A stretch of 64,000 nt of DNA from Manduca sexta (Eukaryota > Arthropoda > Insecta > Lepidoptera > Sphingidae), in NCBI RefSeq assembly GCF_014839805.1, contig NC_051140.1, forward strand, positions 7,399,826 through 7,463,825, written 5' to 3'. The notes under the pieces are model-generated. The model had not been told where the DNA came from and ran no database searches. It saw only the letters and a list, made by a program, of their open reading frames with translations. This document shows, piece by piece, positions 1 to 10,479 of the stretch; within the stretch, counting starts at the first letter, position 1, and each line of letters starts with the position of its first letter. Position numbers and translations under genes: made by a program.

Positions 1-133
1 AGAAAGTAGTCTATAACCTTTCCACGGTCTTAAACTATCTCCATACCAAATTTTATAAACATCCGTTTAGAAGATTTTGAGTAAATCGATAACGTACAGA
101 CAGACAGGAAAGGGGACTTTGTTATATAATATG
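1..133 (-). repeat. Helitron-like fragment, family F (variant 2), cut by window edge
   Basis: Read on the minus strand this matches other copies here at 10480-10699, 31384-31556 and 36425-36590: an AT-rich start (ttatataacaaagtcccc), a ctgtctgtctg stretch, then the phrase tatggagatagtttaagacc. It runs off the left edge, so its 3' hairpin and CTRR end are not seen. Non-coding. Confidence 0.55.
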
Positions 134-513
134 TTTATCTAGATTGTCCCCCATGTACTCCCCCATCGGTGGTTGAGTAGACGAACTTTCTTTATCAATA
201 ACGTGTATTCAGTTGGCTATAAGTACGATATGTGTACGTTAGTTTAGAATTGTCAACTCTCCTTCGGAATAACTACTTTTTATAAAGGTCGCATATTTAC
301 GTCACACATTTTAGGTCACATTACAATTTATCAAATTTAAAAGTTAAGTATCTATTTTAAGTTTTTCTCTATCTATAAATTTTGGGATGAATAGATATTG
401 CTACTTTTTAAACAGAGTTTCGAGAATGAAGTATTACGCTCAACGATTGGCAATTTAAACAATGTTAAGTAGAGATGACTGTATGAAATTTATAAGAATT
501 AATTTGTAATTTT

Positions 514-640
514 TATCGCGGTTTTATACTATAGTTTTAGATGGCTGGCTAAGACTGCAAGGTCTTCGAAACGTCGAAAGAAAATTATAATATAAAATCC
601 GTAAAATCGTTTTATTTTAATATCTAACATTCCTGTAATT
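514..640 (+). repeat. Foldback family I, right-arm fragment
   Basis: Contains the family landmarks atcgcggtttt, cttcgaaacgtcg, aaaatccgtaaaa and gttttattttaatatctaac in the order seen in the right arm of the most complete copy at 62888-63278. Diverged and without the left arm. Confidence 0.55.
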
Positions 641-676
641 TTAATTTGTTTTAAGGAAACATTAAATGTATTATTT

Positions 677-706
677 CTAGATGTTGCTCGCGGCTCACCT
701 CGCGTC
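677..706 (-). repeat. Helitron 3' end, family F fragment
   Basis: Minus strand gives a gc-rich hairpin followed by gcgagcaacat and CTAG. This is the terminal signature (hairpin then CTRR) of the other family F copies. Confidence 0.45.
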
Positions 707-730
707 TAAATCTTTGGCGCAATTAATGAA

Positions 731-1067
731 TTCCTTCTAGCCAAATTTGGGCCACTGTGGCCAATCTCAACGGAGATCAACCCGACTGCAGGTGATATTA
801 TAGTACACAAGTGTTCGCGCAATACACAGGTGTACTCTATGTACCTTCACTCTCATAAACCGGTGAGACGGCAATCCGACATGACCGGAGAGAGATCAGG
901 CGCAGGACTTTCCTGACAGGCGCTTTCTGAGGCACGGGGGTATCACACCAACTCCCTGACTCCAGGCTGTGACTGAGTAATTTTTAAGATGGAAAAATTC
1001 CGACACATTTATTTTTCGTCCGATCCGGGTTTCGAACCCTTGTTAAAATTACGCCACCGAGGAAGTC
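731..1067 (-). repeat. SINE E copy
   Basis: The minus strand begins with a tRNA-like head (gcctcggtggcgta-type, damaged B box around 1032-1042, ggttcgaaa-like). The body contains ccatcttaaaaattactc, ctccggtcatgtcggattgc and a tail ggagatcaacc region. The same head-plus-body order occurs at 46200-46580. The body differs from SINE D although the head is shared. No target duplication is certain. Confidence 0.65.
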
Positions 1068-1477
1068 AAATGCAATTGCCGCAATACAAGTCGTTAAAGT
1101 ACTGTTGCTATCCATAGCGCCATCTGAACGACGCGAGTGATAACTATTTCGGAAATCAGATTAATTTATTTAAATATTTCCTATTACACCGAACAAATCA
1201 CCGGGGTAAAAAGTCTATGTGTTAATCTACACATACACACGAACATACACTCACACAACTCACACAACGCAACAAACATTGTACTTCTAGTTTTTGAATA
1301 TTTTCTTTTGTTTTGTACTAACTTTTTTTATTCTTTGTATTATGTACTTGATCTATATTTAATTTCTGTTTTGGAAGAGCGGGGCCTCCAAACACAGGCC
1401 ATACTTAAAAGAAGTGCTCTAATAGTTACAAACTGTTTAAGTAAGTTAAGATAATGCAAATAAAGAATATTTTATTT

Positions 1478-1575
1478 TATCCAGGACATTGTCTATCCGT
1501 GTGCCAAGTTTCATCTAAATCCATTCAGTAGTTCTGCAGTTACTTCTAATAAACATCCAAATGTCTATAATGTAT
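1478..1575 (-). repeat. Helitron 5' part, family F fragment
   Basis: Minus strand carries the family F order: atgtttattagaagtaac, then tactgaatggatttagatga, then cacggatagacaatgtcctgg. Matches the 5' half of the copies at 10715-10990 and 37043-37312. The 3' half is absent. Confidence 0.6.
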
Positions 1576-2639
1576 AAAAATCCAGATCTATATTTTCATC
1601 TCTACATCACCCAAAGGTTGACTCGTAAAAAACGCCTTTGACATTAAGTCCGCTTTTATACATACATTTATGTATACAAAGCGTAAATTTAAAATGTCCA
1701 AATATTTTCACAAACAAATACAGTTGTAATTTTATAAAAAATTGTGGTGCACCCTATTTATTTCTAATATTAGTCATGAAAAAGTACAAGTACGCGTCTA
1801 CGAGCAGACGTTGTGCAACGGCCCGCACTTGAAAGGTGGTTCGGTCGCACAAGAGATTGCCGTTTCGCAATATATCTCAAGACCTCCGGGCGGCCTTCAC
1901 TTCTACTGTTTGTTCGTTACAGTTTGTGGACAATTGTGATTAGTTAAACACATGGTAAACCTAAAATATATTCGAGGATTGAAGTAAGTTATTAAAATAT
2001 ATTATGATAAAACTAAACAAAGCATCAGTATATACTCACTACTTAGCTGTACATTTTAAAACTCATGTATTTTATTCATAGACTAAATAACTTGTGCCAT
2101 CTGTTATAGTGAAAAAAAAACATTTCTTATTAATTCATAGATTTTGTTTATTTCGAGTAATTTGTCCTACGATTTCATTGAAAAATATAGTTTGCATAGT
2201 GTCCTTTGATAGCTGTTACTGACGAGGAAACAATTGTTTTGTAAATTTAAAACATTTACTAAATAAAAGGCCAGCCGTTCACCATTACAGCAGTAAGCCG
2301 GAGTAAAGGTGAATACACTCTCGATAATTGGTTAGTTCCTACAAATACACAGTTTTTTATACCCTCAATAATTTTATAATATTCATATATTTTTTTCCAT
2401 TATATAACTAGTACCGTAATTGGTCTTAGATTCCCACTGAACAAAATTCGGCATCATTAATAAATTTATTATCAAGCAAAAATATAATTGTAAATTTGTG
2501 TTTGATTAAGTTTTTAGATGATCTCGTAAAAGAATTATACCTTTTTAACATACAACTGAAAACTGACACAAGAACTTTGTTTTGAGTTGTTAATTTAATT
2601 AAGTGTGATGCCGCACTACGGATAACCGATGTTGATAAG

Positions 2640-2752
2640 CGGCGTCATTTTAGGATTCCAAGGTATCAATCAATAGGTTGATCTGGAAATCTTTAGGGGA
2701 GGCTCATGTTCAGCACTGGATATCCTGCATCTGATGATGATGATGATAATGA
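2640..2752 (+). repeat. LINE 3'-end fragment, family H, with (GAT)n tail
   Basis: Carries aggttgatctggaaatctt, aggggaggctcatgttcagc, then a short GATGAT microsatellite. An inverted copy lies at 54303-54392. The microsatellite tail is typical of non-LTR retrotransposon 3' ends of this kind (recalled, not searched). Confidence 0.55.
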
Positions 2753-3105
2753 ATATGAATAAATGTAACTAGTTTCAAATACACTCACTAGGCACGCTCG
2801 CATGTGGCGGTTACCCTTCGCGGTTTTTTGATCTGTGTTCGAGAGCGTTTTTAAACCGCGATGCGTGGATGTCTCGTGGTTTTGCAGTTGCGACTAATAA
2901 CGGTGGCAGAAAACCGTAGTGGGGCATTAGGCTAAACATAATGATACGCGTCTAGAATTGTAGATAAAATATTGAAAAAGTTAAAAGGAAACGTTTTTTC
3001 TATAAAGCTAATTAATATTAAATGATATGTATGTTACAATAGGATGTATTTCTATTCATGCTTATGATATATCAAAGGAGAATAAGAAATGTTTACATAA
3101 TATTA

Positions 3106-3145
3106 ACGCAGGAGATATTATAGTGCACAAGTGTGAGCGCCACCG
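3106..3145 (-). repeat. SINE E tail fragment
   Basis: Forty bases (cgcaggagatattatagtgc then acaagtgtg) match the 3' part of the SINE E copies at about 785-815 and 46258-46290. Nothing else of the element remains. Confidence 0.5.
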
Positions 3146-3777
3146 TGGCGCTCCATTCAAATATTATAGCATATACATGGGTGATAATGTTTTCAGGCTA
3201 CTTACATACTATCTTGCATCTCGTCCATGTTCCATATAAAACATAAAGATATGTTCATAATTAAAATAATAATATACAAGAAAAACTATAAAATAATATT
3301 TTGTAATTACAAAAAAAATATAAAAAACTTTAGACATGTCTCACGATTATACACTGCGTGTATGTAATAAGAAAGCTTCATCAATCTTCGCACAGATGGC
3401 GGGCCTTGTTATAGTGGGGCAAAGCAATTGCCAATGTCAAGCAGGTAACACATTGTACTGTACGTGTATTATGGGAAGCTGCCGAGCCTTTGACAGCACA
3501 AGTCAGTATAACACTAACATTTATTTCCATAACTCGCATCTCAAAAAATTATAATATATGAGTTACAGAACCAAGTATATACATGTTTAAACATCTCATT
3601 GCCGCTTTTACGTTGTGAAAAAATCGACAATTAGAACTTCTACGACCTTCGCCCAGTTATGTATGACATCGCCCGTGACCACCGTGTTGCGATAACTTAG
3701 CGCAATGCGGTCTTGAAGCTCTGAGTTTGCTGTTTGTTCTGAACTGAAATATGGTTGGAATTCAATTCGATGGATTG

Positions 3778-4000
3778 CTAGATGTTGCTCGCGGCTTTGC
3801 CTGCGTGATATGCTTTTCCTGCTACAACAGTTCCGATCTATTTAATAATGAAATAAAAAAAAAATATTTCCCATGGGAGCAAATAACCTATCTATTAATC
3901 CAGGTCATGTTATATCTGTATGTTTAATCTTCCATCCAGGTTCGTTAAGTTATTTCTGCGTTTTCTTCTAACAAACATCCAAACTTAGATAAGATTAATT
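3778..4000 (-). repeat. Helitron-like element, family F
   Basis: On the minus strand it runs from aaacatccaaac-type 5' sequence through aagttatttctgcg, the conserved atgggaaatatt segment, to a terminal hairpin (cgcaggcaaagccgcg), gagcaacat and CTAG. Non-autonomous: no Rep/helicase coding. Confidence 0.6.
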
Positions 4001-4181
4001 AAAAATAGGCGATAGTAGTAATCACCTAACGTCAGCCCCTGATCTAGTGGGGTGTCAAGCCGAGGCTCATGCCGCGGGCAGCGAATTCGAAGGGGTGGCA
4101 AATTCAAACTTGACAGACGAATACACAGTTCACAATAGAGAATATGCATAATTTTTTTTTATTCGTTTAATTAATTTTTCA

Positions 4182-4470
4182 TATCTTTTATACACACACA
4201 CACACACAACATCACGCATTTTATCCCCGAAGGGGTATGCAGAGGCGCAACCATGGCACCCACTTTTCGCCAAGTGTGTTCCATCCCATGATGTGATAGG
4301 GGGCGAGCCTATCGCCATATCGGGCACAAATTCCAGACTCCGGGCTGATACTGAGCAGAAAAATCCAAATATCACTTTGCCCGACCCGGGATTCGAACCC
4401 AGGACCTCAGAGCGCTGCCGTAACGCGGATGCAGTACAACTACGCCACCGAGGCAGTCTTATCTTTTATA
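4182..4470 (-). repeat. SINE D copy with perfect target duplication
   Basis: tRNA-derived SINE on the minus strand. The head gcctcggtggcgtagttgta contains an A-box-like motif and is followed by the B box gggttcgaatccc. The body contains cagtatcagcccggagtctg and ggcgataggctcgccccc. The tail carries ggggataaaatgcgtgatg and a (GT)n run, seen as (AC)n at 4191-4208. It is bounded by the 11-bp direct repeat tatcttttata at 4182-4192 and 4460-4470, which defines a complete retroposition event. Confidence 0.85.
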
Positions 4471-4606
4471 TATATTAAAAAATAGAAATATTGTTGTAAG
4501 TGTAATAATTCAGTATTAAAAAGCCATGTTCAAATGCCGTCATATTTCGCGCCTTTCGGATGACGTCACAGAGCACGTTCCATGTTGTTTACTGTTTGCA
4601 TGTAGG

Positions 4607-4712
4607 TACCCCTTATTCATAGACGTTTTTTATCTAAGGATGGAGTAAAGCTGTGATAATAACGCTGTTTCTCAGTGCTAACGGCATGGCAGCCTTGGGA
4701 GTAGCAGTTTGA
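4607..4712 (+). repeat. Half copy of palindromic MITE family K
   Basis: Matches the left arm of the element at 46603-46877 (ccccttattcata, acgttttttatctaagga, gctgtgataa, ctgtttctcagtgct) and then an inner segment acggcatggcag. The second arm is missing, so this is a solo-arm remnant. Confidence 0.65.
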
Positions 4713-5034
4713 TGTTAAATATGTTATTATAATAAAAGTATTTATTTTTGGTGGATTGTCCGATCGTGTTTTGACAAAACCACTTTCCGCCCTTGTTATT
4801 GATAATTCCTAATATCAATATGTATCAAAATCGCTCAAAACACTACAGGAATATAAATAAAAACATTTTTCTCTCAAACACGAGTAACAAAGTATGACTA
4901 TAAATCCCCTAACGCGCCCTGTGACGTCCCGTTTCGATTCGACCTATGGTGATGTGTTTCTCAAATTTGAATTTCGCGCGCATAATTTACACTTTTTGAA
5001 TAATGTTTTATACAGTTATTATGTGACTATAATA

Positions 5035-5255
5035 CATATCCCCGAGGAGGTATGCAAAGGCGCAAACAGGGCACCCACTTTTCGCCGAGTGTGTTCCGTC
5101 CCATGATGTGATGGGGGGGCGAGCTTATGGCCATATCATGCTCTGATACAGAGCAGAAAAATCCAAATATCATTTTGCCCGATCCGGGACTCGAACCCAG
5201 GACCTTAAGGCGCTGTCGTACCGCGCATGGAGTACAACTACGCCACCGAGGTAGT
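5035..5255 (-). repeat. SINE D copy
   Basis: Minus strand: head ctcggtggcgtagttgtact, B box gggttcgagtccc, body with cagagcatgatatggccata and ggacggaacacactcggcga, tail ctcggggat. Lacks the (GT)n tail and a recognisable target duplication. Confidence 0.7.
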
Positions 5256-5751
5256 AAAAAAAATTATAATTATTATAAAGTTATTATATTAATTTCCCCG
5301 TAATTTAGCAGTCCTGAAGCCTTAAATTCTATGTGCCCTTCGAAGCGCCATCGAAAGCTGATTGTCCTATTCGATAATGTTGCGTGATCTTTATGCTGTA
5401 AATATACATTAATGACCTTTACCAGTTCCGTGTTACAATACAAAATGTTTTTATGAACTTATTTAATATGACCTTTGCATAAAGTCAATCTTTGCTGTTC
5501 GCGAAAAGGCTTCAATTAATTGAGCATTTGTTGCTTGTATTAAATAAAAAATATAGTCATGCTTTGTTCTAACGTGACGAAGCAAATTCGCAACTAAAAG
5601 TAAGAAAATACGTTGGTGAAGTAGAAGTGCTTGAACAAGTAATAAAATCGACGGTGAATGAAAGAGTTTATACAAAAGTCGAAATAGCTTTTGAAAATAA
5701 ACAGAATATAAATCCGTTATTGGCATTAAGATATGTTTATCAGATATTTTT

Positions 5752-6063
5752 ACTGGTGGTAGGTCTCTCATATGTGAGAGTCCGCCTGGGTAGGTACCAC
5801 CGCAATATCTATTTCTGTCGTCAAGCAGTAGTGTGTAGGCACTGTTGTGTTTCGGTTTGAAGGATATTGAAGCCAGTCTAACTACTGGACATAATAAGAC
5901 TTAACATCTCACGTCTCGGAATGGCGACCGCAGTGCAATGCCAAATAATACTTTTTAATTTAAATTGTTGGATGGTGTTTCTACTGTTTATTGGCGATCG
6001 TATCGCTTACCATCAGGCGAACGGCGAGGTCCTCTCGTCATTCAAAACAATTAAAAAAAAATT
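5752..6063 (+). repeat. LINE 3'-end, family B
   Basis: Begins actggtggtaggtctctc with a short palindrome (tctcatatgtgaga), then gtccgcctgggtaggtacca, tctatttctg, ggtttgaagga, and ends with cgcttaccatcaggcgaacg and an A run. Nine copies in this window start at or near this same 5' point, as expected for a 3'UTR unit or SINE mobilised by LINE machinery. No coding potential. Confidence 0.7.
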
Positions 6064-6168
6064 GTACGCTCTAATATCTGTACATTTTAATAAAATAAAT
6101 AAAAATAATAATTTTAATAAATAGAATTATTGAATGCCGGTCCGAGCAAGACGGTCCTCTAACAGCTG

Positions 6169-6216
6169 TTTTCAATAAAAAATCCGAATCTCAATCTTCG
6201 GATCGTTTATTGAAAA
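6169..6216. repeat. Hairpin
   Basis: Arms ttttcaataaa (6169-6179) and tttattgaaaa (6206-6216) pair perfectly. An inner atccga/tcggat pair extends the stem. No associated gene. Confidence 0.6.
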
Positions 6217-6439
6217 TGGCGGCAAGTAAGGGTCACTACTCACTACTGCTTATTAACAGTAAGAATATATATTTTTTATATCATAGTTATCTGTTTGAAA
6301 CTGCATAGCTCTAATCTTCCTGATACATCTCATATCTCATTGTATACAATTCATACATACAGTTATATCAACATACTTATCGTTACACATGCAGTCTGCA
6401 ACTTGATGGCAGAAATAAACTACATTACTTAGATATGAT

Positions 6440-6752
6440 ATAGCGGCGATAGCCTAGTTGGGTGTGGAACGGACTGCCAAGACGAATGTCCGCAGATTCA
6501 AATCCCAAGGGCACACACCTCTGACTTTTCTAAAATCATATGTGTATTCTTTGTGAATTTATCGTTCGCTTTAAAGGTGAAAGAAAACATAGTGAGGAAA
6601 CCTGCACATCTAAGAAGTTCTCTATAGGAATTTCGAACGAGTGTGAAGTCTACCAATCCGCACTAGGCCAGCGTGGTGGACTAAGGCCTAATCCCTCTCA
6701 GTAGTAGAAGAGGCCGGTGCTCAGCAGTGGTATAATACAGGGCTGATATTAT
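6440..6752 (+). repeat. SINE A copy with perfect 13-bp target duplication
   Basis: Reference copy of the family. The 5' head tagcggcgatagcctagttg includes the pol III A box TAGCCTAGTTGG, and the B-box-like agattcaaatccc follows. The body contains aaacctgcacatctaagaag and ccgcactaggccagcgtggt. The 3' end is atacagggctgatatt plus a short ATT run. The direct repeat ttacttagatatg flanks it at 6425-6437 and 6753-6765. tRNA-derived, non-coding, and dependent on a LINE for movement. Confidence 0.9.
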
Positions 6753-6809
6753 TTACTTAGATATGCCCATGGTCGGCCAAAGATATAGTGGAAATGTAGA
6801 ACCTAGAAC

Positions 6810-6975
6810 TCCACTGATATTATAAATGCGAAAGTTTGTGAAACTGTTTGGATATTTGTAAGAATTAAACAAAGATACAGTTGAACGGATTTGAGTGAAA
6901 ATCGACACACGGGTAGACCATGCCCTAGATTTACACATAGGTTACTTCGTATTCCGTGTAACGTTACCAATTATA
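6810..6975 (+). repeat. Helitron 5' part, family F
   Basis: Starts TCCACTGATATTATAAATGC, matching the consensus 5' end TC-N4-taatattataaatgcg. It continues with gaacggatttgagtgaaaat and acacgggtagaccatgccct. The 3' half with the hairpin is lost. Confidence 0.6.
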
Positions 6976-7033
6976 CTTACATATATGCTCTTTTAACGTT
7001 AGTATTGTCTTTCTAATTAGTCTGTGGTTATAA

Positions 7034-7375
7034 TGTGAATGATTTACGCCCCCGCAATTAGAACTACCAACCAGCATCATCATTGCTTTGAATTGTCATT
7101 GCTCTGACGTACGTCCGAATGGCGCCTGTATAAATAAGCGTGCAACGCAATCCGCCGTCTCTTTTAGCCATTATCTTACTGCCGCCGGAGCCAGCAACGT
7201 GTCGTTTGCCTGAATCGGAGTTCCCCAGGCCAGTGACTCTTGTTGCATAACACCAGCAACCAGTACCGAGTGTAACGCGGAGGTGTAAAAATAAAGCTCT
7301 TTCCACGTAATAACCCTAGGTTTTAATTGTATCTCTTCAAACTATCTGCGCGCAGGCCTTAACCGCCGCGTCCGG
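7034..7375 (+). repeat. Possible solo LTR
   Basis: A more GC-rich block with TATAAATAAG at 7129-7138 and a polyadenylation-type AATAAA at 7290-7295, then a short segment ending gcgtccggtaa. A TATA box about 160 bp before AATAAA in a block of about 340 bp looks like the U3-R-U5 of an LTR retrotransposon. I could not fix the TG/CA ends or a target duplication, so this is tentative. An 80-codon minus-strand ORF at 7064-7306 is probably incidental. Confidence 0.3.
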
Positions 7376-7386
7376 TAATTTTTTTC

Positions 7387-7535
7387 TACGGAAAATAATA
7401 TAATCTTATTTATTAAATAGATGGCGCTGGTGTCATACAGGTGGTGCTATGAATCGCTGCAGTGATTTTGGAATTTTTGTATCGGAAAAGGCTTTTCACG
7501 GAAGCGGAGCCGTGAACAAATCTTAGTAGTAAAAT
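7387..7535 (+). repeat. Helitron 3' half (left member of direct duplication)
   Basis: Contains atagatggcgctggtgtcat, gctatgaatcgctgcagtg, and a hairpin-like end tcacggaagcggagccgtga. Nearly identical to 9482-9630. The shared phrase atggcgc-ggtgt-atac links it to the 3' half of the Helitron at 37043-37312. Confidence 0.55.
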
Positions 7536-7565
7536 GAAATAAGAAATTATATTATTAGATTTTTG

Positions 7566-7815
7566 TTATGCGGGCACGAGATAATGATCCCACTGCGCCT
7601 AATGGTAAATGGAGTGTGGTCCAATAGAATGTCGACTGACGGGAGATGAGTACCTCTCGGCAGTCCACACAATTATGCCGGCCTGTTAGAACCAGATATA
7701 CACAGACTAATCCCGGAACACGACACACGTGAGCCACTATGGCGGGTTTGAACACCTTGTGTACGATGGTTGCTATCCGGGCGGATATAAAATATAGCCT
7801 ACCACTAGCGTTTAT
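7566..7815 (-). repeat. LINE 3'-end, family C (left member of direct duplication)
   Basis: On the minus strand: cgctagtggtaggctatatt, atccgcccggatagcaacc, cgccatagtggctcacgtg, ttccgggattagtctgtgta, ccgtcagtcgacattctatt, ending near tctcgtgcccgcataac. Part of a 400-bp block repeated at 9482-9890. Confidence 0.65.
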
Positions 7816-7920
7816 TGTAGACTGTGTCTTTATCTGAAATATCTAAATCATACATCGATATCGTATCTAATATAGTGACTGGTACACCTGTACTTTATCG
7901 CAAATTTGCAAGTAACTTAC

Positions 7921-8066
7921 CTTGGCGCGTAAAAGTACAGATGTACACTTGACAATACATTGGCAATTTCAAAACATCATTGCACAAATGAACCGGTTCA
8001 GCGATGGCTGATTGATTGCCAGCCGGCAGCCGAATAGCAAATGCCAAACGAACGCTAAGGCACTTT
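7921..8066 (-). CDS. Candidate exon ending in a strong splice donor (weak)
   Basis: A minus-strand frame stays open from an in-frame stop near 8066 down to CAA G at 7921. It is followed by a consensus donor (AAG|GTAAGT, donor bases 7915-7920). The frame reads naturally (for example FAIRLPAGNQSAIAEPVHLC, then CNDVLKLPM), and the patch is GC-richer than its surroundings. The first ATG is at 7958-7960 (MYCQVYICTFTRQ). I do not recognise the peptide and see no convincing acceptor. It lies between a family C repeat and a SINE, so it could be chance or unrecognised transposon sequence. Confidence 0.2.
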
Positions 8067-8092
8067 AATTATCTATTGGGAAACTGAAGTAG

Positions 8093-8411
8093 CGGCGACG
8101 ATAGCCTAGTTGGGAATGGAACGGACTACCGAGACGAATGTCCGCAGGTTCAAAACCCAAGGATACACATCTCTGGCTTTTCTAAAATTATGTGTGTATT
8201 CCTTGTAAAGTATTGCTTGCTTTAACTATGAAGGAAGACATGATGAGGAAAGTTGCAAACTGAGAAGTTTTCTATAGGGATTTTGAGGGTGTGTGAAGTC
8301 TATTAATTCGCCTTAGGTCAGCGTGGTGGACTAATGCCTAATCCTTTTCAATAGTAGAGTAGGCCCGTGCCCAGCAGTGGGACAGTAATACAGGGCTGGC
8401 ATTATTATATT
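8093..8411 (+). repeat. SINE A copy with 12-bp target duplication
   Basis: A box gatagcctagttggg and B-box-like ggttcaaaaccc are present. The body is more diverged than the 6440 copy. The tail is atacagggctggcattatta. The direct repeat aaactgaagtag lies at 8081-8092 and 8412-8423. Confidence 0.85.
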
Positions 8412-8743
8412 AAACTGAAGTAGTGGTGCAATTAGTCTAATGATAACTGTATCTGCTATACCTGACCTCAATTCGAGGAAGAATCATAGCTTCCTGTACG
8501 TGTTCCAGTAACCCCTATGGCTTTTATCTTGGATCAGAATATTTTGGTGGTAATAAGTTCACGAATTCATGATGTTTTTAGGCAGCGAAGATCACTCAAC
8601 ATTTGACATTTGCTTGTATGATACACTGTCAAAAAAAATTGATAAAAAACTACAATCTAATGTTCGAACATGGAGGAGAGTTAAGGTTTACATGAACGTA
8701 AGACTTTTTTTGATATTTAATAACCGGGTAAAACCCGAATGTA

Positions 8744-8934
8744 CAGTCAGTGACAAAAGTAGCTGAACAAATTCTACATTTTAAAACGCTTCTAAACATT
8801 AACTTGAATCTATTATTTTTTCTTTTTCTAATACAAACTAAATCCTGTGAAGTTCATTGTAGTAATGAATAAAAGACTATTGATAAAGGCGATCTAGACT
8901 TTTGAATTCGTTCAGCTACTTTTGTGGTTGACTG
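8744..8934. mobile_element. Tc1/mariner-type MITE (191 bp)
   Basis: Terminal inverted repeats of about 30 bp: the left end reads CAGTCAgtgACAAAAGTAGC and the reverse complement of the right end reads CAGTCAaccACAAAAGTAGC, both continuing into TGAAC-AATTC. TA dinucleotides flank it at 8742-8743 and 8935-8936, the target duplication expected for Tc1/mariner. CAGT termini are typical of Tc1 relatives. No transposase. Confidence 0.85.
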
Positions 8935-9481
8935 TACCACGATGACGCATCGTAAATATAATGTACATCACGCAATATTGAATTGACTCGTTCAATGACA
9001 TGAAAAAGTCACACGTAAAACCTATTTTTTGCGCGATTTATGTCATGTATGACGTTAATTACTGTAGAATTCATAAACGTTAGGTAACAAAGTGGTGTAA
9101 AATGAATTAAGCGTGTAATTCATTAATTGTTATTTTTGTGGGTTTATTTTTTTTCAATAAAAGATTTGCTGTTTTTATGAGTCGCGATAAAGTTTACGTT
9201 TATCTTTAAAATTATGTCAGACACGTCATTCATGGGCAACAGATGCTACTTACTCAAGCGAGCGTAGAATTGGCCTACGAAAGCATTAAATGCGGCTATT
9301 TCTCACTGAGAAATGTACATTATTTAGAAATTTAACATAATATAAATTGATATTTTTTTCTGTTTATGATTCTTCCGTAACGTTTTAGTTACGCACTGAA
9401 CAAAACACATTTGTTTATACGAGTATGGCATAATGATCCCAATACACCTTAATGTAAGTAGAGTGGGTAATTTGTTTCGTC

Positions 9482-9630
9482 GGAAAATAATATAATCTTA
9501 TTTATTAAATAGATGGCGCTGGTATCATACAGGTGCTATGAATCGCTGCAGTGATTTTGGAATTTTTGTATCGGAAAAGACTCTTCAGGGAAGCGGAGCC
9601 GTGAACAAATCTTAGTAGTAAAATGAAATA
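9482..9630 (+). repeat. Helitron 3' half (right member of direct duplication)
   Basis: Nearly the same sequence as 7387-7535, including atagatggcgctggtatcat and gtatcggaaaaga. A few bases are missing in the gtggtgctatg region. Confidence 0.55.
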
Positions 9631-9651
9631 AGAAATTATATTATTAGATTT

Positions 9652-9890
9652 TTCTTATGCGGGCACGAGATAATGATCCCACTCCACCTAATGGTAAATG
9701 GAGTGGGGTCCAATAGAATGTCGACTGACGGGAGATTATTACTCCTCGGCAGTCCACACAATGCCGCCCTTTGGAACCGGATATACACAGGTTGATCCCG
9801 GAACACACTATCGTGGGCCACTATAAGTTTTACTACCTTGTGTGCGGTGGTCGTTATCCGGGCGGATATAAAATATATCCTACCATCAAC
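9652..9890 (-). repeat. LINE 3'-end, family C (right member of direct duplication)
   Basis: Same order as 7566-7815 (tatgcgggcacgagataatg, aatagaatgtcgactgacgg, gggcggatataaaatatatc on the plus strand). The junction with the preceding Helitron half is identical in both places. Confidence 0.65.
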
Positions 9891-10479
9891 CCAATAACCT
9901 TGAACCAGCCTAAATAATTTCCATACGTGAGTACTTGTTAGCGAAATATTTTACGCCGCGCATTTCTGCATACAGTGGCGCAATGCATTTGCACAGTAAC
10001 TTCACTTGATTTATGAATTATAACATGCATTTACATTGCTAAATCTCATTAAAACACGTATTTCTCCACAGTGAGTGAAAGACAACTGGGTTCACTGGTT
10101 CAGCTGCAGTTTATAATTATGATTTTTTTAGTATGTATTCATGACATATACCTATAAGTTTATAGTTGATTTAATTCAATTGTATTTTTTACATTTAAAA
10201 TAAATCGTATACCGTTGGAGTTAAAAGCTAAAACTAAGAAACAATGTCACGGTAAGTATTGATGTATTGAATATTTAAGCCGAGTTAATTATTTTGTAAA
10301 ATCAGCTGTGTGATGTTCGCAACAGAGTTTGAAATATTATTTTTTTATTCTTTTCACCGGATTGTACTGAGTTTGTATTAGAGATGGAGTTTACTATTTA
10401 GGTTGCTTTTTTGTTACTCGAATAACTGCTTCATAACAACAATATAAAACAACATAACGTATTAACGTTATGTTGTACA

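Larger units (their letters stand above)
134..4180. other. Spacers without recognised genes, 0.1-4.2 kb
   Basis: The gaps between listed repeats here (134-513, 1068-1477, 1576-2639, 2753-3105, 3146-3777, 4006-4181) are AT-rich and hold only short random ORFs. A locally GC-rich patch at about 1795-1925 and one at 2800-2930 stand out but match nothing I know. The stretch 4036-4100 has a GC-rich core typical of DNA-transposon debris, with no termini found. Confidence 0.5.
4713..6439. other. Spacers without recognised genes, 4.7-6.4 kb
   Basis: 4713-5034, 5256-5751 and 6064-6439 lie between repeats. ORFs of up to 102 codons on opposite strands at 5463-5860 overlap each other and have no motif I recognise. 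The hairpin at 6169-6216 is listed separately. Confidence 0.45.

Noticed and set aside
10244..10257. ATG TCA CG|GTAAGT as a first exon
   Set aside because: Only eight coding bases, AT-rich flanks and no partner exon.
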